64,000 nt of DNA from Gnetum montanum (taxonomy: Eukaryota; Streptophyta; Gnetopsida; Gnetales; Gnetaceae). Within the stretch, counting starts at the first letter, position 1; each line of letters opens with the position of its first letter. Under the pieces are notes generated by a model. The model was not told the origin of the DNA and made no database searches. It worked only from the letters and a program-made list of their open reading frames with translations. A program made the position numbers and the translations under genes. Shown piece after piece: positions 48,701-59,877 of this stretch. The stretch covers positions 25,872 to 89,871 of the forward strand of contig MNCI01010140.1 in assembly GCA_015680685.1 (NCBI GenBank). The letters are read 5' to 3'.

Positions 48701-49309
48701 TGAGGATTGAAAGGATCACTACACTTGGGTCCTAGAGTAGGGTAAGACATAAAGGCCTACAAGAAACAATACAAGGAGGATTGTGGGGCCTACCTAAAGT
48801 GGCTCAAGGAGGAATTATTTGAATGGCACAAGAGAGATCTATTCATCTAGGAGATCTAGGAAGAGAGTGCATATCAAGTTTTTGAAATTACTCTTAAGGT
48901 GGAGCAATCTCCTACTCTTCAAATTATCACTACTACAAGTGAGACCTCTACAAATACTACTACCAAATAGCCTCCTACTTGGACTCCTATGAACAAGACC
49001 AACATTCTTTTTGGTGTTGATCTTAGGGATGTTGACTAGGTTACCATGACAAAGGACTAGATCCTCCATTGTTTGGAAAAAGATCTTTCCCACCTACCCC
49101 CAGAAGTGATGGAGCTAGAATCTCCATAGGTTTGATATATTTTATGTTTTAGTTTTTGTTCTAAGTCATGATTTTGGCTATGGGTTACTAACTAGCTATA
49201 TGTTGTTGCATTCAAGATCTCAAGAGATATTGGTACTCCTAGTAGTGAGGGTGGAAATGACACACCACTTCCTCCTCTAGATGCATCTAAGAAACCTCCT
49301 TTGGTTTAG
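45735..49309 (+). pseudogene. B antisense gene, exons 2-8
   Basis: Unrecognised product. Exons by GT/AG and alignment with A: 45735-46177, 46259-46535, 46693-47711, 47819-47994, 48081-48214, 48311-49129, 49217-49309 (stop). Exon 2: HPKTNTPPHDMPFRKLSLWF. Exon 3: KDDRTMHNWWVDVDRTNQT. Exon 4: LGLFDVFMTPIPFIPGVEIL, VKVNMDVGASLFCNLFGVL, VLEWLGTNMGHSRISMDCF, then a basic NLS-like KAKGAARKKLKRP near 47590. Exon 5: ASIDDLDTMFGEVLPSTSP. Exon 6: PKFHVKPWVETLDKVEF. Exon 7: VEWDPNRNMEIVSLPKLP, then a long charged helical region. Donors such as AAAG-GTAAAT (46536) and ATAG-GTAAGG (48215), and acceptors such as CTTTCAG (46692) and TTACAG (48080), are good. Stops, mostly at Trp or Gln positions, break it. 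It may be nuclear; the function is unknown. Confidence 0.7.
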
Positions 49310-49649
49310 CTTGTTGGATATTTGTTTTTGTTTCTATGTTAATGGCTACAATTAGCCAAGACTTTGTTCTAAATGATTTTTATTCTTTGACATTATTACA
49401 ACACATTATGACCATGGCTAAGTATGTTAGGGACATTTTAATAGAAAATGAGGTTTAAATTTAAATTTTGGTTTTATTTTTGGCTCTATTTATCTATAGC
49501 AGTAGTAAACATTGGAAATGTTATAAACATTAAGAATGGCTATGTTTATGTTTTGGCTATAACATTAAATGGCTAATCGACAAAAAGAAGTATAATAATA
49601 AGTAAGATGTTTGCAAGTTTTAGGTCATCACAAACACAGGTTATATTAC
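49310..49649. other. Spacer after the B antisense gene
   Basis: AT-rich and homologous to 3871-4238 in A. It would hold the 3' UTR of the antisense gene. I see no other feature. Confidence 0.4.
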
Positions 49650-50010
49650 ATGGTTATGGCTACATTGCTAGTTTAAGGCCATGGTTGGTCATAATGCCAA
49701 TTTAAAGTCTTTGCAAACTAGGTTGTATGATTATCTTTACCAATTTAAGGACATGGCGAGCCATGATGCCAATTTAAAGTCCTATAAAACTAGGTTGGTG
49801 TGATTATCTTTGCCAGTTTACAGCCATGGCAGAACATAATGTTAGTTTAACATCTTAGCTAAAGGTAATGCCAGTTTAATGTCTTAGTGGATGGTAATGC
49901 CAATTTAACATCTTAGCAGAAAGTAATGCCAATTTAATGCCTTAGTAGATGGTAATGCCATTTTAAAATCTTAACAGACTGCAATGCCAATTTAACATCT
50001 TAGCATACAT
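49650..50010 (-). repeat. Module-border repeats of B, protease/antisense-gene border (10+ units)
   Basis: At least ten ~30-bp units with the core GGTAATGCCAATTTAACATCTTAGCAGA / GGCCATGATGCCAATTTAAAG appear in tandem. Two longer composite units repeat GGTTGTATGATTATCTTTACC. This is the longest block of the motif in the window and the counterpart of 3745-3870 in A. Confidence 0.8.
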
Positions 50011-50339
50011 GGCATGAAAGAGATGTATATTTATAACGATTTTTCAATGTTTATAACATAAGTAAAAATAAAGAAAGGTTGTAGAAAATAGGAAAAAGTG
50101 AAAATGAACTTAGGCTACATGCATAGGCTATGCGCATAAAGAGTAAAACAATAAATGCATAAAAGGATATAATAAACCACAAAAGAAAAGTAAGGCTACA
50201 TGACTATTGATGCATCTGGTCATAGGTGCATGGGAAGGTTAAGGAAAACTTCACTTGTGTAGATTCTTCTTAATCTTTCCAAGATTAGGAAGTGAGTAAG
50301 ACCTACTTTGCACAATCTAATATTCACCACTCCCTTTGC
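50011..50339. other. Spacer after B protease
   Basis: AT-rich sequence, equivalent to 3381-3744 in A. No gene is seen. Confidence 0.4.
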
Positions 50340-51065
50340 TTATGATGTTAAAAGGGAGTTCTTCCCATAATGTATTCTATTCCTTATTACTTCCATGATT
50401 GGCTTTCTTGGGTTTTTGCTCTTCATGGCTAGGAGATTCTTCTTGAAGCTCTGCTTTGAATCCTTGTTATTGATAGCTAGGGAAATCACACTATCACCAT
50501 GAATTATTATTTCACCTTCCTTGTAAGGAAGATAAATTTCTTGATCGGTGGGAGAGGACATAGCCTATAATTCAGCCAACCAAGATCTTCCTAGGATTAG
50601 GTTAAATCCTGGTGTCTCCTCCACCAGGAAGAAATTGGTGATTGTGGGGAATTTCTCCCTAGCTACAAACTTTAAGAAGATAGACCTCTTAACATAAACT
50701 CTTGATCCATTGAAGTACTTAAGATCTACGATGGTTATAGGTTGTATTTTCTTAGTTAAGCCCAAGCACTCAATGATGATGCATGGGATGACATTGGTTG
50801 TGGCTCCATCATCAACATGCACCTGATGTATTTTAAATTATCCTATGCATATGGTTATGAATAAAGGAGTTGTATTTACCTCATCATTTTGGGGATTAAC
50901 CTTAATTTCATTGTCACAAAATGCTAATGGTGTTGACTTCTCCTCCTTTGGTGACGGAGGAATCATCACTACATGGATGGATTCCTCGTTAGCGAGGATA
51001 TCCTCACTAACAAGGGTGGAGGTCAACATTTTGACTTGTGCCTCATGGTATGTGACAAAAGTCAT
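50340..51065 (-). pseudogene. B aspartic protease with upstream linker
   Basis: 51065-50838 is an open linker (SPKEEKSTPLAFCDNEIK). 50822-50565 reads HVDDGATTNVIP, the retropepsin active site of the Tat/Ogre form, then KYFNGSRVYVKRSIFLKF, TITNFFLVEETPGFNLILGR (W-L-A-E-L follows). 50561-50340 contains LPYKEGEIIIHGDSVI. Only a stop at 50562-50564 and one between linker and core separate the parts, so the catalytic motif is preserved, unlike in A. Confidence 0.85.
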
Positions 51066-51299
51066 GATTAGGTTGTATAAGCTTAAAGTTATGTTTTTTT
51101 GCTTAAGGGATTATCTGACTTAGTCCATTACACTAAGGAAGTTTTTATCATTGGTAGTGATCTTGTCATCCTAGTTGTGCTTTACTTTCTGAATGTGTTC
51201 CAAAAAGAAAACTTTGGCTTTAGGCTATGCCTATTATGGATCTTCCTTCTTGTTTTGGTTGTAGGCTTTTTGGTCCTCCTGTAGCTTGCTAGTTGAAAG

Positions 51300-53845
51300 G
51301 GTTTGGACAAAAGAGGTCATGGGTATAGCTAAAATGGAAGTGGACTTTGGTGGACCCACTTCCTTTCATGCCTTGATCTACTTGTCTCCCTTATTATCAA
51401 TATTTTTCTGATGCTTCTTTCTTTATTTGGATGAAGTCTTTTGATTGTCAGCCATTAGCTATTAGAAAGAGGCAATAGCATTGACTACCATAGGTGGTCA
51501 TTGTATAGTTGTTTAGGCTATGGTTGTTTGGTTTGTATTGGGGTGGAGGATCCTATGATAAAAGGTTTCCTCGAAGGCACATGTGATGGTACTCTAATGA
51601 CAAAAGGCATTCTTAAGCTATGGGAAGCTACAGAAGCCCTTTCATTATAGAGGGGTACTTGAATCATGAATGGTTATTTGCAAGGGATCTGATCAACATC
51701 AATGTTAAATGCTGAAATAACATAAGTGTTGTCATTAGCATTTAATGGGTTCTTGTAGACCTACTTTGACTGGTTTTGTGATCGAACTAGGTTGGAAGCA
51801 TCTAGGACTAGCTTCACCTTATCTATCATCCTTTGTAGTCCATCCTTTAGTGTAAGGTAGAAGTCTATGTCATGACCAAGTAGTTGATGATAATGGCAGA
51901 AGTGGTCTACCTTGAATTATCTAGACAATTGGGAATCATCCTTTGTTTTTTGAGGAGGATCATTGGCTATTTTTCATAGCCACTCATGTTTCTTTCAAGT
52001 GACCTTGATCATTTCTTTGTGTTTCATGCACCCACCTTTTAATAGTTGGTCTAGTAACTTGGATGGTTTTAATGGAAATGTAGTGTATTTGGATTTTTCC
52101 TTCCTTTCAAAGTTAGGTCTAGTTCTTGTCAATGCAATGACCCCAATGACTGATGGGTGGTTATTATAGTCATTGGTGGGGGCCTTGGGTGGATTGACCT
52201 TCAGCCCTTGGTTCATGGTCTTTGTTTCCTTAGTTATAGTTGCTATGGTCATGTCTTCTTATTTTCTCTTTTCTTCATCTCTCTAAGTACGTTGGTTTCT
52301 ATATGCTATATAGGCTAGATCATGACTGGTCATCACAACATTCTCTATATTTTTAGTTTAAGAGAATGTCTAGCTGAGGGCCACAAGTTAAGGTAGTAGA
52401 GATTAGATGATGAAGTCATTAATTTCTTTCTTAAATATGGATAGCAAGTGGGCTTTGACTATAGGATCTAGTATTTTATTTAGTAGTCCATTCCACTATT
52501 GAATGAAGTTAGAGACTCAAGCATTGTGTTAGGCTTCAAGTTATACTTGAAGTAGTTTACAAACTAGGCAATCAAGTTCTCCAAAGAGGATATGGATCCT
52601 CTAGGTAATGCGCGATACCAATCAAGTGCTTTCCTAGTTAAAGAAATAGGGAAAATGCTCATGATTTTATGAGCCCATGGCTACAAGAGCAAACATTTGG
52701 ATCTAAAATTAATAAGCTAAGAATTAGGGTCACCTTCTACATTATATTTGCTAAATTGGGAAATAAGGACACTAGGAGGAAGTGTCAAGGGTGGGACTAC
52801 AAGACTTATGGAATCATCCTAGTAGAAGTTCATAATCTTGATGGTTTGTGAAGTAGAGGCTTTAAGCCTCTCCAACTCCTTTGTTAGGTCTTGGATCATC
52901 TAGAAGGTTTAATCTAGACTTTGTGATGGTCCTATTGATTATAGAGTTCGTACATAGGACTATGGTGTCTATTGTGAGGCTTGTGGCCTCGCTATGAGTT
53001 GCATGATAGAAGGAACAAGCTAAGTTTTGGTTGTGGCTTATGGGCCAAATAAAGAAAAGGATGTTTGTGCCACTACTTAAGGCATAAATGAGAAAAATGG
53101 GGTACGTAACCCCTATGTTGCTTGGGGTTCCATGGTAGACCCAACATAAGTAATTAGCATATTTTTTATGGTAAAAACCACTGTTAATGATTTTATATAT
53201 CAAGACTATGTTGTAAATGGCATTGATGTGTTATAGTTTATTATTTGTAACATTGGTTAAGTTTGATGTATGGCTATAACTAGCATGGGATCTATTGTAG
53301 TAGGGTAGGAAGGAGTGGAAGATGATGGCACCATGCCCATGGAGAAAACAAAAGCATTAGAGGAAGGTGTTGTGACTATGGGGGATGTTTGTTGGAATAG
53401 CCCTCTCAAGATGTTTCAAGCATAGATTCTACCATAAATTCATCCTCCTCTTCCTATTATTTCTCAAATCTATCCTTGTCATCTTTCTCTTCCATGCCAA
53501 TCAATTAGGCTAGGATGCTAGCATAGATGCTATTAAGGGAAATTTGTTCATAAGGGGAAGGGATGTACTCATTTCCACTCTTGTATATGAGTTCAAACTC
53601 CCTCTTGGCATCTGCTTCAATACATGACATTAGCATGCCTACTTATATTTTAGCACAAATGAAGTTATAATTATCTTTATTTATGAATGCAAAATCAAGA
53701 CTCTCTCCTCTGACCTTCAAAGACTACCTACACTCAATGATGGTGGGGTCTTTGGGGTCATAGACCCTCATGGATTGTTGGTTATATAATCTTTTCCAAT
53801 GAGTGTGAAGGGCAATTTGATGGACTATTGGAAAGTCATGGATAT
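51300..53845 (-). pseudogene. B gag
   Basis: Minus-strand reading. The N-terminal region (53840-53390) is in one frame: HQIALHTHWKRLYN, RVYDPKDPTIIEC, KREFELIYKSGNEYIPSPYE. The capsid core (~52690-52300) reads MSIFPISLTRKALDWYRALP, GSISSLENLIA, NYFKYNLKPNTMLESL, matching the retrotransposon gag domain of Tat elements. Then KYTTFPLKPSKLLDQLLKGG (52060) and the knuckle-like FCHYHQLLGHDIDFY (51890). The C-terminal part (51800-51420) corresponds to A 1946-2158. Stops lie mainly at Gln and Trp positions. Confidence 0.82.
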
Positions 53846-55183
53846 ACTACTTAGAATAGCTTAAAATAAGCTATAAATGTAAAATAGAAGCAAATTCTAG
53901 TAAATGGAATTGAAGAACTTTTAAACAAAATGAAAATGGTAAAAAATAAGGTACTTACTATAATTAGTAAATAGAGGATAAGAGTGGTTTTCCTCCTTAC
54001 CAAGAATGAAAAGTTGAAAACATTGGTGCCAAGCCCCACCCAAGTTGGCCTTCCAACTAACTCTACGCTAGGTATGGTAGGGGAGGGAAAGGAAGGGGAG
54101 GGTGATAATGAAAATCTCACTCCTTCTAACTCAACATTAATGAGGGGAAAGGTTGAAAACCAAAGTGGAAAGTTTGGTTTTTCCTACTAAAAATTGGGTT
54201 TAGTAAGATCCAATTCTTTCAACTTGAAAAAATGGGGGCAAGCTAACTTATGAAGGTTTGGTAATTTCCAAAAGGACTGCACCTCCTACTTTAGAAACTG
54301 AAAGAAAATTGGCACCAAAAGAAGAAAGGGAAAATGGTTTCTATGTTGGCCTTAGAGGAAATAATTCATGGCAACTACTATGAAAAGCTACCATCCAACC
54401 ATCTACAACTTCCATGATGTACTTTTTGGTCACATAAGAGAAAGGGGTACCATTTATCTTTTAGGAGTTTTAGCTACAAAAATATAGAAAAAGGCTTTCA
54501 ATTTGTAATGTTAGTTTTTGAGAATTTGGTGTTAAGCCTCTCCCACACTTGGATTCCCAACTACTTCTATGCTAGATATGGTAGGGGAAAAAGAAGTGGG
54601 TGTGAGCTAATGGGAATACCACACCTGCTAACCCAACATTGATATGGGGAAGGCTAAAAACCCAAAGGAGAAAGTTTGTATTTCTCCACTAAAATTGGTT
54701 TTAGCAGGCTGCTAACTTTCTTAGCTTTGAAAGATAAGGGGCAAGCCAACTTTTGGAAGTTTGATGACTTCCAGAAGGGTTGAACCACCCACTTTAGAAA
54801 CTGGAGAAATTGGTTGAAAAAACTCATAGTAGGTGTTGTGAAATTTTATCACCCAAACCTCCTATAACTTCCATGCTAAGGTTTCTGCTACAAGGGGATT
54901 TTGATAACCAAGGGGGATAATGAAATGCACCAAAAAATTCAACACTATCTTTAGAAACTCATAGTAACTATTGTAAAAATTTCAAAGCCCAAACATCTAC
55001 CACTTCCACATTGGTTTTGGGAGTAGAGAGGGAAGAACTACAGCCTTAATTATGAGGCATATTTGAAGGTTTTGGCTACAAAAATGAAGGAGAAGCTTGC
55101 AAATGGCAATGTTGGCAATGGAAAAAGAATAAATATAATCACAAAAATTAGGTGAAGGTCCTCCATCTGGCACCAAGAAAAAC
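53846..55183 (-). other. B 5' untranslated region with duplicated segment
   Basis: Between 5' LTR and gag. A ~310-bp segment at ~54025-54335 is repeated at ~54525-54815 (shared words: CCAACTA-CT-C-A-GCTAG-TATGGTAGGGGA, GGTTTTAGCAGG/GGGTTTAGTAAG, CCTACTTTAGAAACTG). Part of a third copy lies at ~54870-55030. A possible primer site (minus strand TTGGTGCCAGATGG at ~55170) lies a few bases inside the LTR end, but the tRNA is unclear. Confidence 0.5.
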
Positions 55184-56748
55184 TATTCCGACTGAAAATC
55201 TTGATCATTGGAAAAACAAAAGATCCTCAGTGCAATAATTCCTTAACCCATGAATCTCCAAGGCCTCCATGAAAAAAATGAAATTCAAGACACCCTAGCC
55301 AGTCCGACAAATCAACTAGGGACTTATGGAATGCAAAGCATGGTAGTAAAATGAAACAAAATGTAAAACTAATAGCAGATCTAAAATGATGCACAAATAG
55401 TAAACAAATATATTTTACACACAAACCCCAACACTTAAAACTTTATTGAGAAAGAATAAAGTCTTAGTTAGAGAAATGTGTACATATGGTGCTTGGATGA
55501 GTAGAAAGAGGGTTCACTTATGAAAGAGTTTAAAGCCCATTGAAGCTAATGTGATTTGCTCCAACATCCAAATGCTAAGCCAATCCTCATACTATCAAAC
55601 CTCCTCTACTACAACCTTAGACCTGCAAGTTAGATCATTACTGAGGGGCTAAGAAAAGTGAGAAATGTGGATACCAAATTTCTCCATGCTAGGGATTGGG
55701 AGCCTCAAAAATGTAGCATTGAGACCAAAAGTGCACAAGTCTCAAGGCTATAATGCTTCCACACTAGGGTTCAAAAGAATGCAAGTATGGGATCATACAA
55801 AAACTCTTGAGTGCTAGAGAATGCCCCAAGTGTGGGATTAGTGCTCGAAAAATTACTTAACTGTCTAAAAACTTATGAAACTACCATAGTGTTGGTATGC
55901 TAAAAGTTGTTGAGCATTGCTAAACCTATAAATGGTGTTGGAGGCTAGTATTTATAGGTTCTTTGGGCCATGAATGGGGCTACAAAATGGCTATGATTTG
56001 GCTGCAAAATGGCTATGATTTGGCTACAAATTGGCTATAACTTAGCTATCCAGTTAGCTATAAATGAGCTACCAATTCAAGTGAGATGGGTGTCCAAATT
56101 TTGGGAGTTATTATACATAGTAAGTGCTTTCCCCCATGGCCATTCCATTTACTATAAATAGTACCTAGGGCACACCTTCCATGCTAAGCTCTTCACCATG
56201 CTTGGTTAAGTGTCTAGTCAACATTGAAGTGCATGAAGTGTTGAAATCTAGCTATTGCGGCTTCCATGCTAGGGGATGCAATTTTCAATGCTAGAGGTGA
56301 AGACTCCATGCTAGGGGAAACTTCCACACTAAGAGAGGAAGGTTTCCAGGCTATGCATGTGGTCTCCATGTTGAAGGGGAACAGTTTTCAAAACCCCCAT
56401 CCTTCCATGTTGGGGATAGGTGAGATTTACCCCTTGCATGTGCTTCCAATGTAGAAAAGTATATACCCCATATAAAACCCATAACATTGCCTTTTTTGAC
56501 ATTTCAAAAGGCATTTTTGATCCCCCCCAAGCCCAAATATAAATACTAGGTGACTTTTTTTACTTAGCGAATAAGGCTTTGACCACATATGAAGCATTTT
56601 TCAACCCTAAAAGTATAAAGTATTTAAAATTTCCCACTATGGATTATAATTTTTAAATTTATAATGAAGTTTTGCCTCAAGTTTTAGGGGGTGAAAGCTA
56701 CATGATGAAGATTGGCTATAACATGCAAATTTTTGTGGTGTTTTAGGA
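55184..56748 (-). repeat. B 5' LTR
   Basis: It matches 28135-29646 end to end. The minus strand starts CCTAAAACACCACAAAAATT (consensus start TGTT before AAAAC) and ends near GGAATA (consensus AACA). TATA-like CCTATAAATAC (minus) at 55948-55958. It is rich in CCATGCTAGGGGA-type words at 56180-56360, the same words as in the hairpin array. Confidence 0.85.
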
Positions 56749-57430
56749 ACATCCTTTTGAACACTTCTTGGGCGGCATCCTAGACATTCCTATGTTCTTG
56801 TGGACCATCTCTCATGAAATCACTACAAATTGTAAGTCCCTAGTCATCTCTATGGGGTAGATCTGAAGGAATATGACAAAAATAAAGATTTTTTTCTTTT
56901 ATAACAATGGCCAATGAGGGATTTGAATGAAAAAAAAACATCATTTATGAAATGAAGACATCTTTCCCATATTTTTAATTCATGGTAGATGTCTTTCATG
57001 TAAAGTAGACATCTTGCCTATGATACACAAAATTTAGAGAGACATCTTTGTTTATCAAAAGATATCTTTCAAGAGATGTCTTTCATTTTGGAAAGATGTC
57101 TTTGCCAAAATTAGGATGGGGTTTGAAAATGCTATGAACAGACTATAGTCCTAATGAAAGCTTGTAGAAACAAAATAAAATTTACCTATACTTACCTACT
57201 ACATTATTGAAAACTAATGGTGTTTAGAAGGCTAAAGAATGACTTTTCTCTTTCGAGGATTATCTTCTCAACTGAACTTCTCTAATGTCTAAAGCATGAC
57301 TTCCTCTCAAAAATTTTATGGGGAGAGTATCCTAATTCCCTTTTTCCTATCATTTAATTCTTCATTCTTTTCTCATTCCTTTGGTCTCTTGAGCTGACAT
57401 CTAGTTTGTCCTATGATCTTATACAAAATC
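56749..57430 (-). other. NA internal region between gag and the 3' ORF
   Basis: Non-coding. 56950-57115 holds several AAAGACATCTTT / AAAGATGTCTTT words like those in the NA LTR. Near the B junction an ATG-led stretch (56830-56749) reads HKNIGMSRMPPKKCSKGCS on the minus strand after a TTTGTAG acceptor-like site. It may be the N-terminus of the 3' ORF, cut off by B. Confidence 0.45.
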
Positions 57431-57865
57431 CTTTCTCAGTGCACTTTGATAAGGCCAAGGAATCTTGTGATATGACCAATTATTTATATAATAATATTTA
57501 AGATTACAATCCCATTGTTTATGTCCTAACTTATGACAACAATAACACCTAATCCTTCTATGGTAGTATGAGTGATTACGATAATCAAACCTTTCAAGAC
57601 CTTTTCGAGATATGGGTGCTTCCTCTAATTTTGATGTGCTAGATTTTTCTTTCAGAGGATCATTTGATTAGGATGTGTTTGTACATGATGATTACTCTTG
57701 AGTATAGCATCCCAAACCACTCTAGAAAAAGCATAGCCTTCCATGATTGACTCCCAAACTTCAAACTCCATGGATTCAAATAATCCTTGCATTCTAGCTT
57801 TCCAGTAAGTGAAGTTGAATCCATCAAACATGGTGGCTTTGTATATGATGTCTCATCCATTATTC
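57431..57865 (-). pseudogene. NA gag, N-terminal part with zinc knuckle
   Basis: The minus strand reads MFDGFNFTYWKARMQGLFES, then FEVWESIMEGYAF and VVWDAIL (57820-57690), the start of a Sirevirus/copia gag (DG-x-N-F-x-x-W-K-x-R-M). A one-base shift separates it from the ATG at ~57861. A zinc knuckle CX2CX4HX4C (CYCCHKLGHKQWDC) lies at 57506-57547. The gag is much shorter than usual, with the helical middle missing. It is preceded by the 5' LTR and primer site. Confidence 0.8.
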
Positions 57866-57897
57866 ACTCTTTGAAGTTGATGATGAAGAAGAGAAAT

Positions 57898-57913
57898 ATG
57901 CTCTAATACGACT
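57898..57913 (-). other. Primer binding site of NA
   Basis: Minus strand GTCGTATTAGAGCAT next to the LTR end resembles TGGTATCAGAGCAT, the initiator tRNA-Met site used by copia elements. Confidence 0.6.
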
Positions 57914-58980
57914 TGTGAATCATTGAACTTATAAAGGAGGAGTAAATAAGTTCTTAAAATTAAAATACTTTGAGAGAAAACACATACAAATTTTAATGTG
58001 ATTCCCCAACTTAGGTAGTCCATACTCATAGGGTAGTTCTCAAGTACACCTCTAGACTTTGTTACTCTCAAATGTGGTTTGAAGGCTACCATACCCTGTA
58101 CAAGCTCTAAGCTCCACTCTAAAGTGATTCAATGCTATGAATCCACTCAACACCACAAGGTCTTAACAATCTCAAAATGTGATTTTTAGGATCCCACAAC
58201 CTTTACAATCTTGAGCTCCACTCCAGAGTGTTGTGGCGCTACACCAACACTCAATCTCATAGGATCCTAACATGCTCAAGCACAATGCCTTCCCATAAAA
58301 AGCACATCAACCTTGTAGGGCAATAAGGAAGAACAATAATTACAAGGCATGAATGCAACTTATTTTGCTAATCCTTGTAATTTGAGACACATCACACTCT
58401 ACAATAGACAAAAGATATCACAATGAGGAGTAATAGTGGTTACAATGATAATACAAAATCTTACTTATTTTCCAATGAGAATGATGTCTTCTTATAGCCA
58501 CTATGTTTCCAAATCCATCTTAGAACTCGTGTAATAGCTAGCTAATAGTCATGGAAGATGTCTTCTTCATATTTGAGATGTCTTTCTACATCTAGCCTTT
58601 ATTCTAGAAAGATGTCTTCATCTAGTGAAAGATGTCTTTCTGTAACTAGCCTTTATTCTAGAAAGATGTCTTTCTCTAAGGAAAGACATCTTTCTGAAAT
58701 TGGTCTTCATTCTAGGAAGACATCTTTGTCTGATGAAAGGCATCTATTATTTCTTAGAGACATATTTGCCTATGCATCCTTCAATTCTGCCATAACGTCT
58801 ACTATTTCTAGGAGATGTCTTCTTCAACCTTCCTTTGCATTTGAATTATTTGTTCCTTGTCCATGTTTAGAAGCTTCAAAAAACCTTCTTGTCTCAATCC
58901 ATGTTATTATTCTATAAACACAACAATTAAACAATGTTCTTCCATTTTTCCTAATGTTTTTACATATCAAAAGGTCCACA
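57914..58980 (-). repeat. NA 5' LTR
   Basis: 1067 bp. The minus strand starts TGTGGACCTTTTGATATGT at 58980 and ends GTTCAATGATTCACA at 57914. It pairs with 25225-26289. Confidence 0.88.
58553..58760. repeat. Palindrome-rich tandem array in the NA LTR
   Basis: Four to five units of about 50 bp contain GAAAGATGTCTTTCT or GAAAGACATCTTTCT (near-palindromes) joined by CTAGCCTTTATTCTA. The + strand frame gives a pseudo-repeat protein (LYSRKMSSSSERCLS), which is an artefact of the tandem DNA. Confidence 0.75.
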
Positions 58981-58985
58981 CCATT

Positions 58986-59034
58986 GACTAAGATTCTGAA
59001 AAAGAACAAGATCTTCTTTTATAGTTGCCACCAT
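58986..59034 (-). pseudogene. 5' part of the unknown ORF split by NA
   Basis: Minus strand from ATG at 59034: MVATIKEDLVLFQNLSQ. It continues in frame at 25224 once NA is removed. Confidence 0.45.
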
Positions 59035-59877
59035 CTATCCCAACAAGATGGAGGAACCCATGATGGTAGTTGAAGGAGTTCCTAAATCCAGCACAGCCTG
59101 TGGTAAAGAACCCCTTACCAAGATCACCTAAGGAGAGATCACAAGCTATTATCTTACTGAAGGAGTGGCATTCTATTCAGAGACTATATCTATGGCAGTA
59201 TCTCTCCCTAACTCTCAAATGAAGTATCTCTAACCTAGAGAGATCTACATCATAAAATAATAAACACAAAGTCAATGTCACATAAGAAGAAGAAAGATAA
59301 GGAAAGTATTTAAACTTTAGATATAATTAAAATTTACTTTAGGCTCCTTTCTTTTATATTTATGTTTGGAGGTATCCTCTTGTTATTTGCACTCTCCTTT
59401 TGTTTGGAACTTAAAGTTACTAGGTTATTAGAACCTTGCCTAGTACGTTGTTTCAATAAAAAGAAAAATTTATTAGAAAATAAAATATACAAAATAAAAA
59501 CAATAAAGGAGGAAATTAAATAAAGATATATAAGCCTTATAAATAAGCTCTATTTCCATTACATTTTCCCTTGAAGTTGCCTAGTCTCTTTCAAAAGTCT
59601 AAGCACCTTCCATTGGTTCATTCTGCAACCTAGATTATACTACCAATAAATCCACAAAAATACATAATTAACAAACAAGTATTATATATATATATATATC
59701 ATACCACTCTAGTTTCCTATGGATTTTGGGCCCATTTAAAAGCCCTTTGACCTTTCTTTGCACCCTCAATCTAACTCCTCACAACTCCCTCTTCTTCAAG
59801 AATCTCGATATGTAAACCAGGATTGAAAAGGCTAAGAATATTGGTTGAAGCACTGTAACTTAAAATTAAGGACATGA
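59035..59877. other. AT-rich interval without recognised gene
   Basis: No domain is seen. It contains a short (TA)9 microsatellite at 59681-59699. Confidence 0.5.
59681..59699. repeat. (TA)n microsatellite
   Basis: About nine TA units. Confidence 0.9.

Larger units (their letters stand above)
28135..56748 (-). mobile_element. Element B: giant Tat/Ogre-like Ty3 retrotransposon with both LTRs
   Basis: 5' LTR 55184-56748, gag and protease 53845-50340, antisense gene 37297-49309 (+ strand), hairpin array 33890-36880, RT-RNase H-RNase H-integrase 33320-29900, 3' LTR 28135-29646. Element C (39010-45561) is inserted in intron 1 of the antisense gene. Without C the length is about 22.05 kb, in the range of Ogre-like giants. 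B lies inside NA. Target duplications are not clear (AGAAT against ACATC). It is the same family as A, in opposite orientation. Confidence 0.88.
25225..58980 (-). mobile_element. Element NA: pol-less copia-type LTR element, split by B
   Basis: 5' LTR at 57914-58980, primer site, gag N-part with zinc knuckle, a 3' ORF, purine tract and 3' LTR at 25225-26289. Element B (28135-56748) lies inside it. Without B it is about 5.1 kb, with ~3 kb internal. No protease, integrase, RT or RNase H sequence is visible in its internal parts, so it must have depended on a related autonomous copia element such as copia-1, whose LTRs are similar. Flanks CTGTT and CCATT may be a diverged target duplication. Confidence 0.72.

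Noticed and set aside
45735-49309. Host gene captured by B alone, or a normal host gene interrupted by elements
   Set aside because: The same exons occur in A at the same place relative to protease and RT, so the gene belongs to the element family.
53851-54120. 89-codon - strand ORF with hydrophobic stretch (possible membrane segment)
   Set aside because: It lies in the leader repeats of B; the hydrophobic residues come from TTT/CTT-rich DNA, and it is not conserved in the second leader unit.
58558-58917. 119-codon + strand ORF with SRKMSSSSERCLS-type repeats
   Set aside because: It lies wholly in the NA LTR and its repeats follow from the tandem palindrome array; the LTR's own strand is minus.
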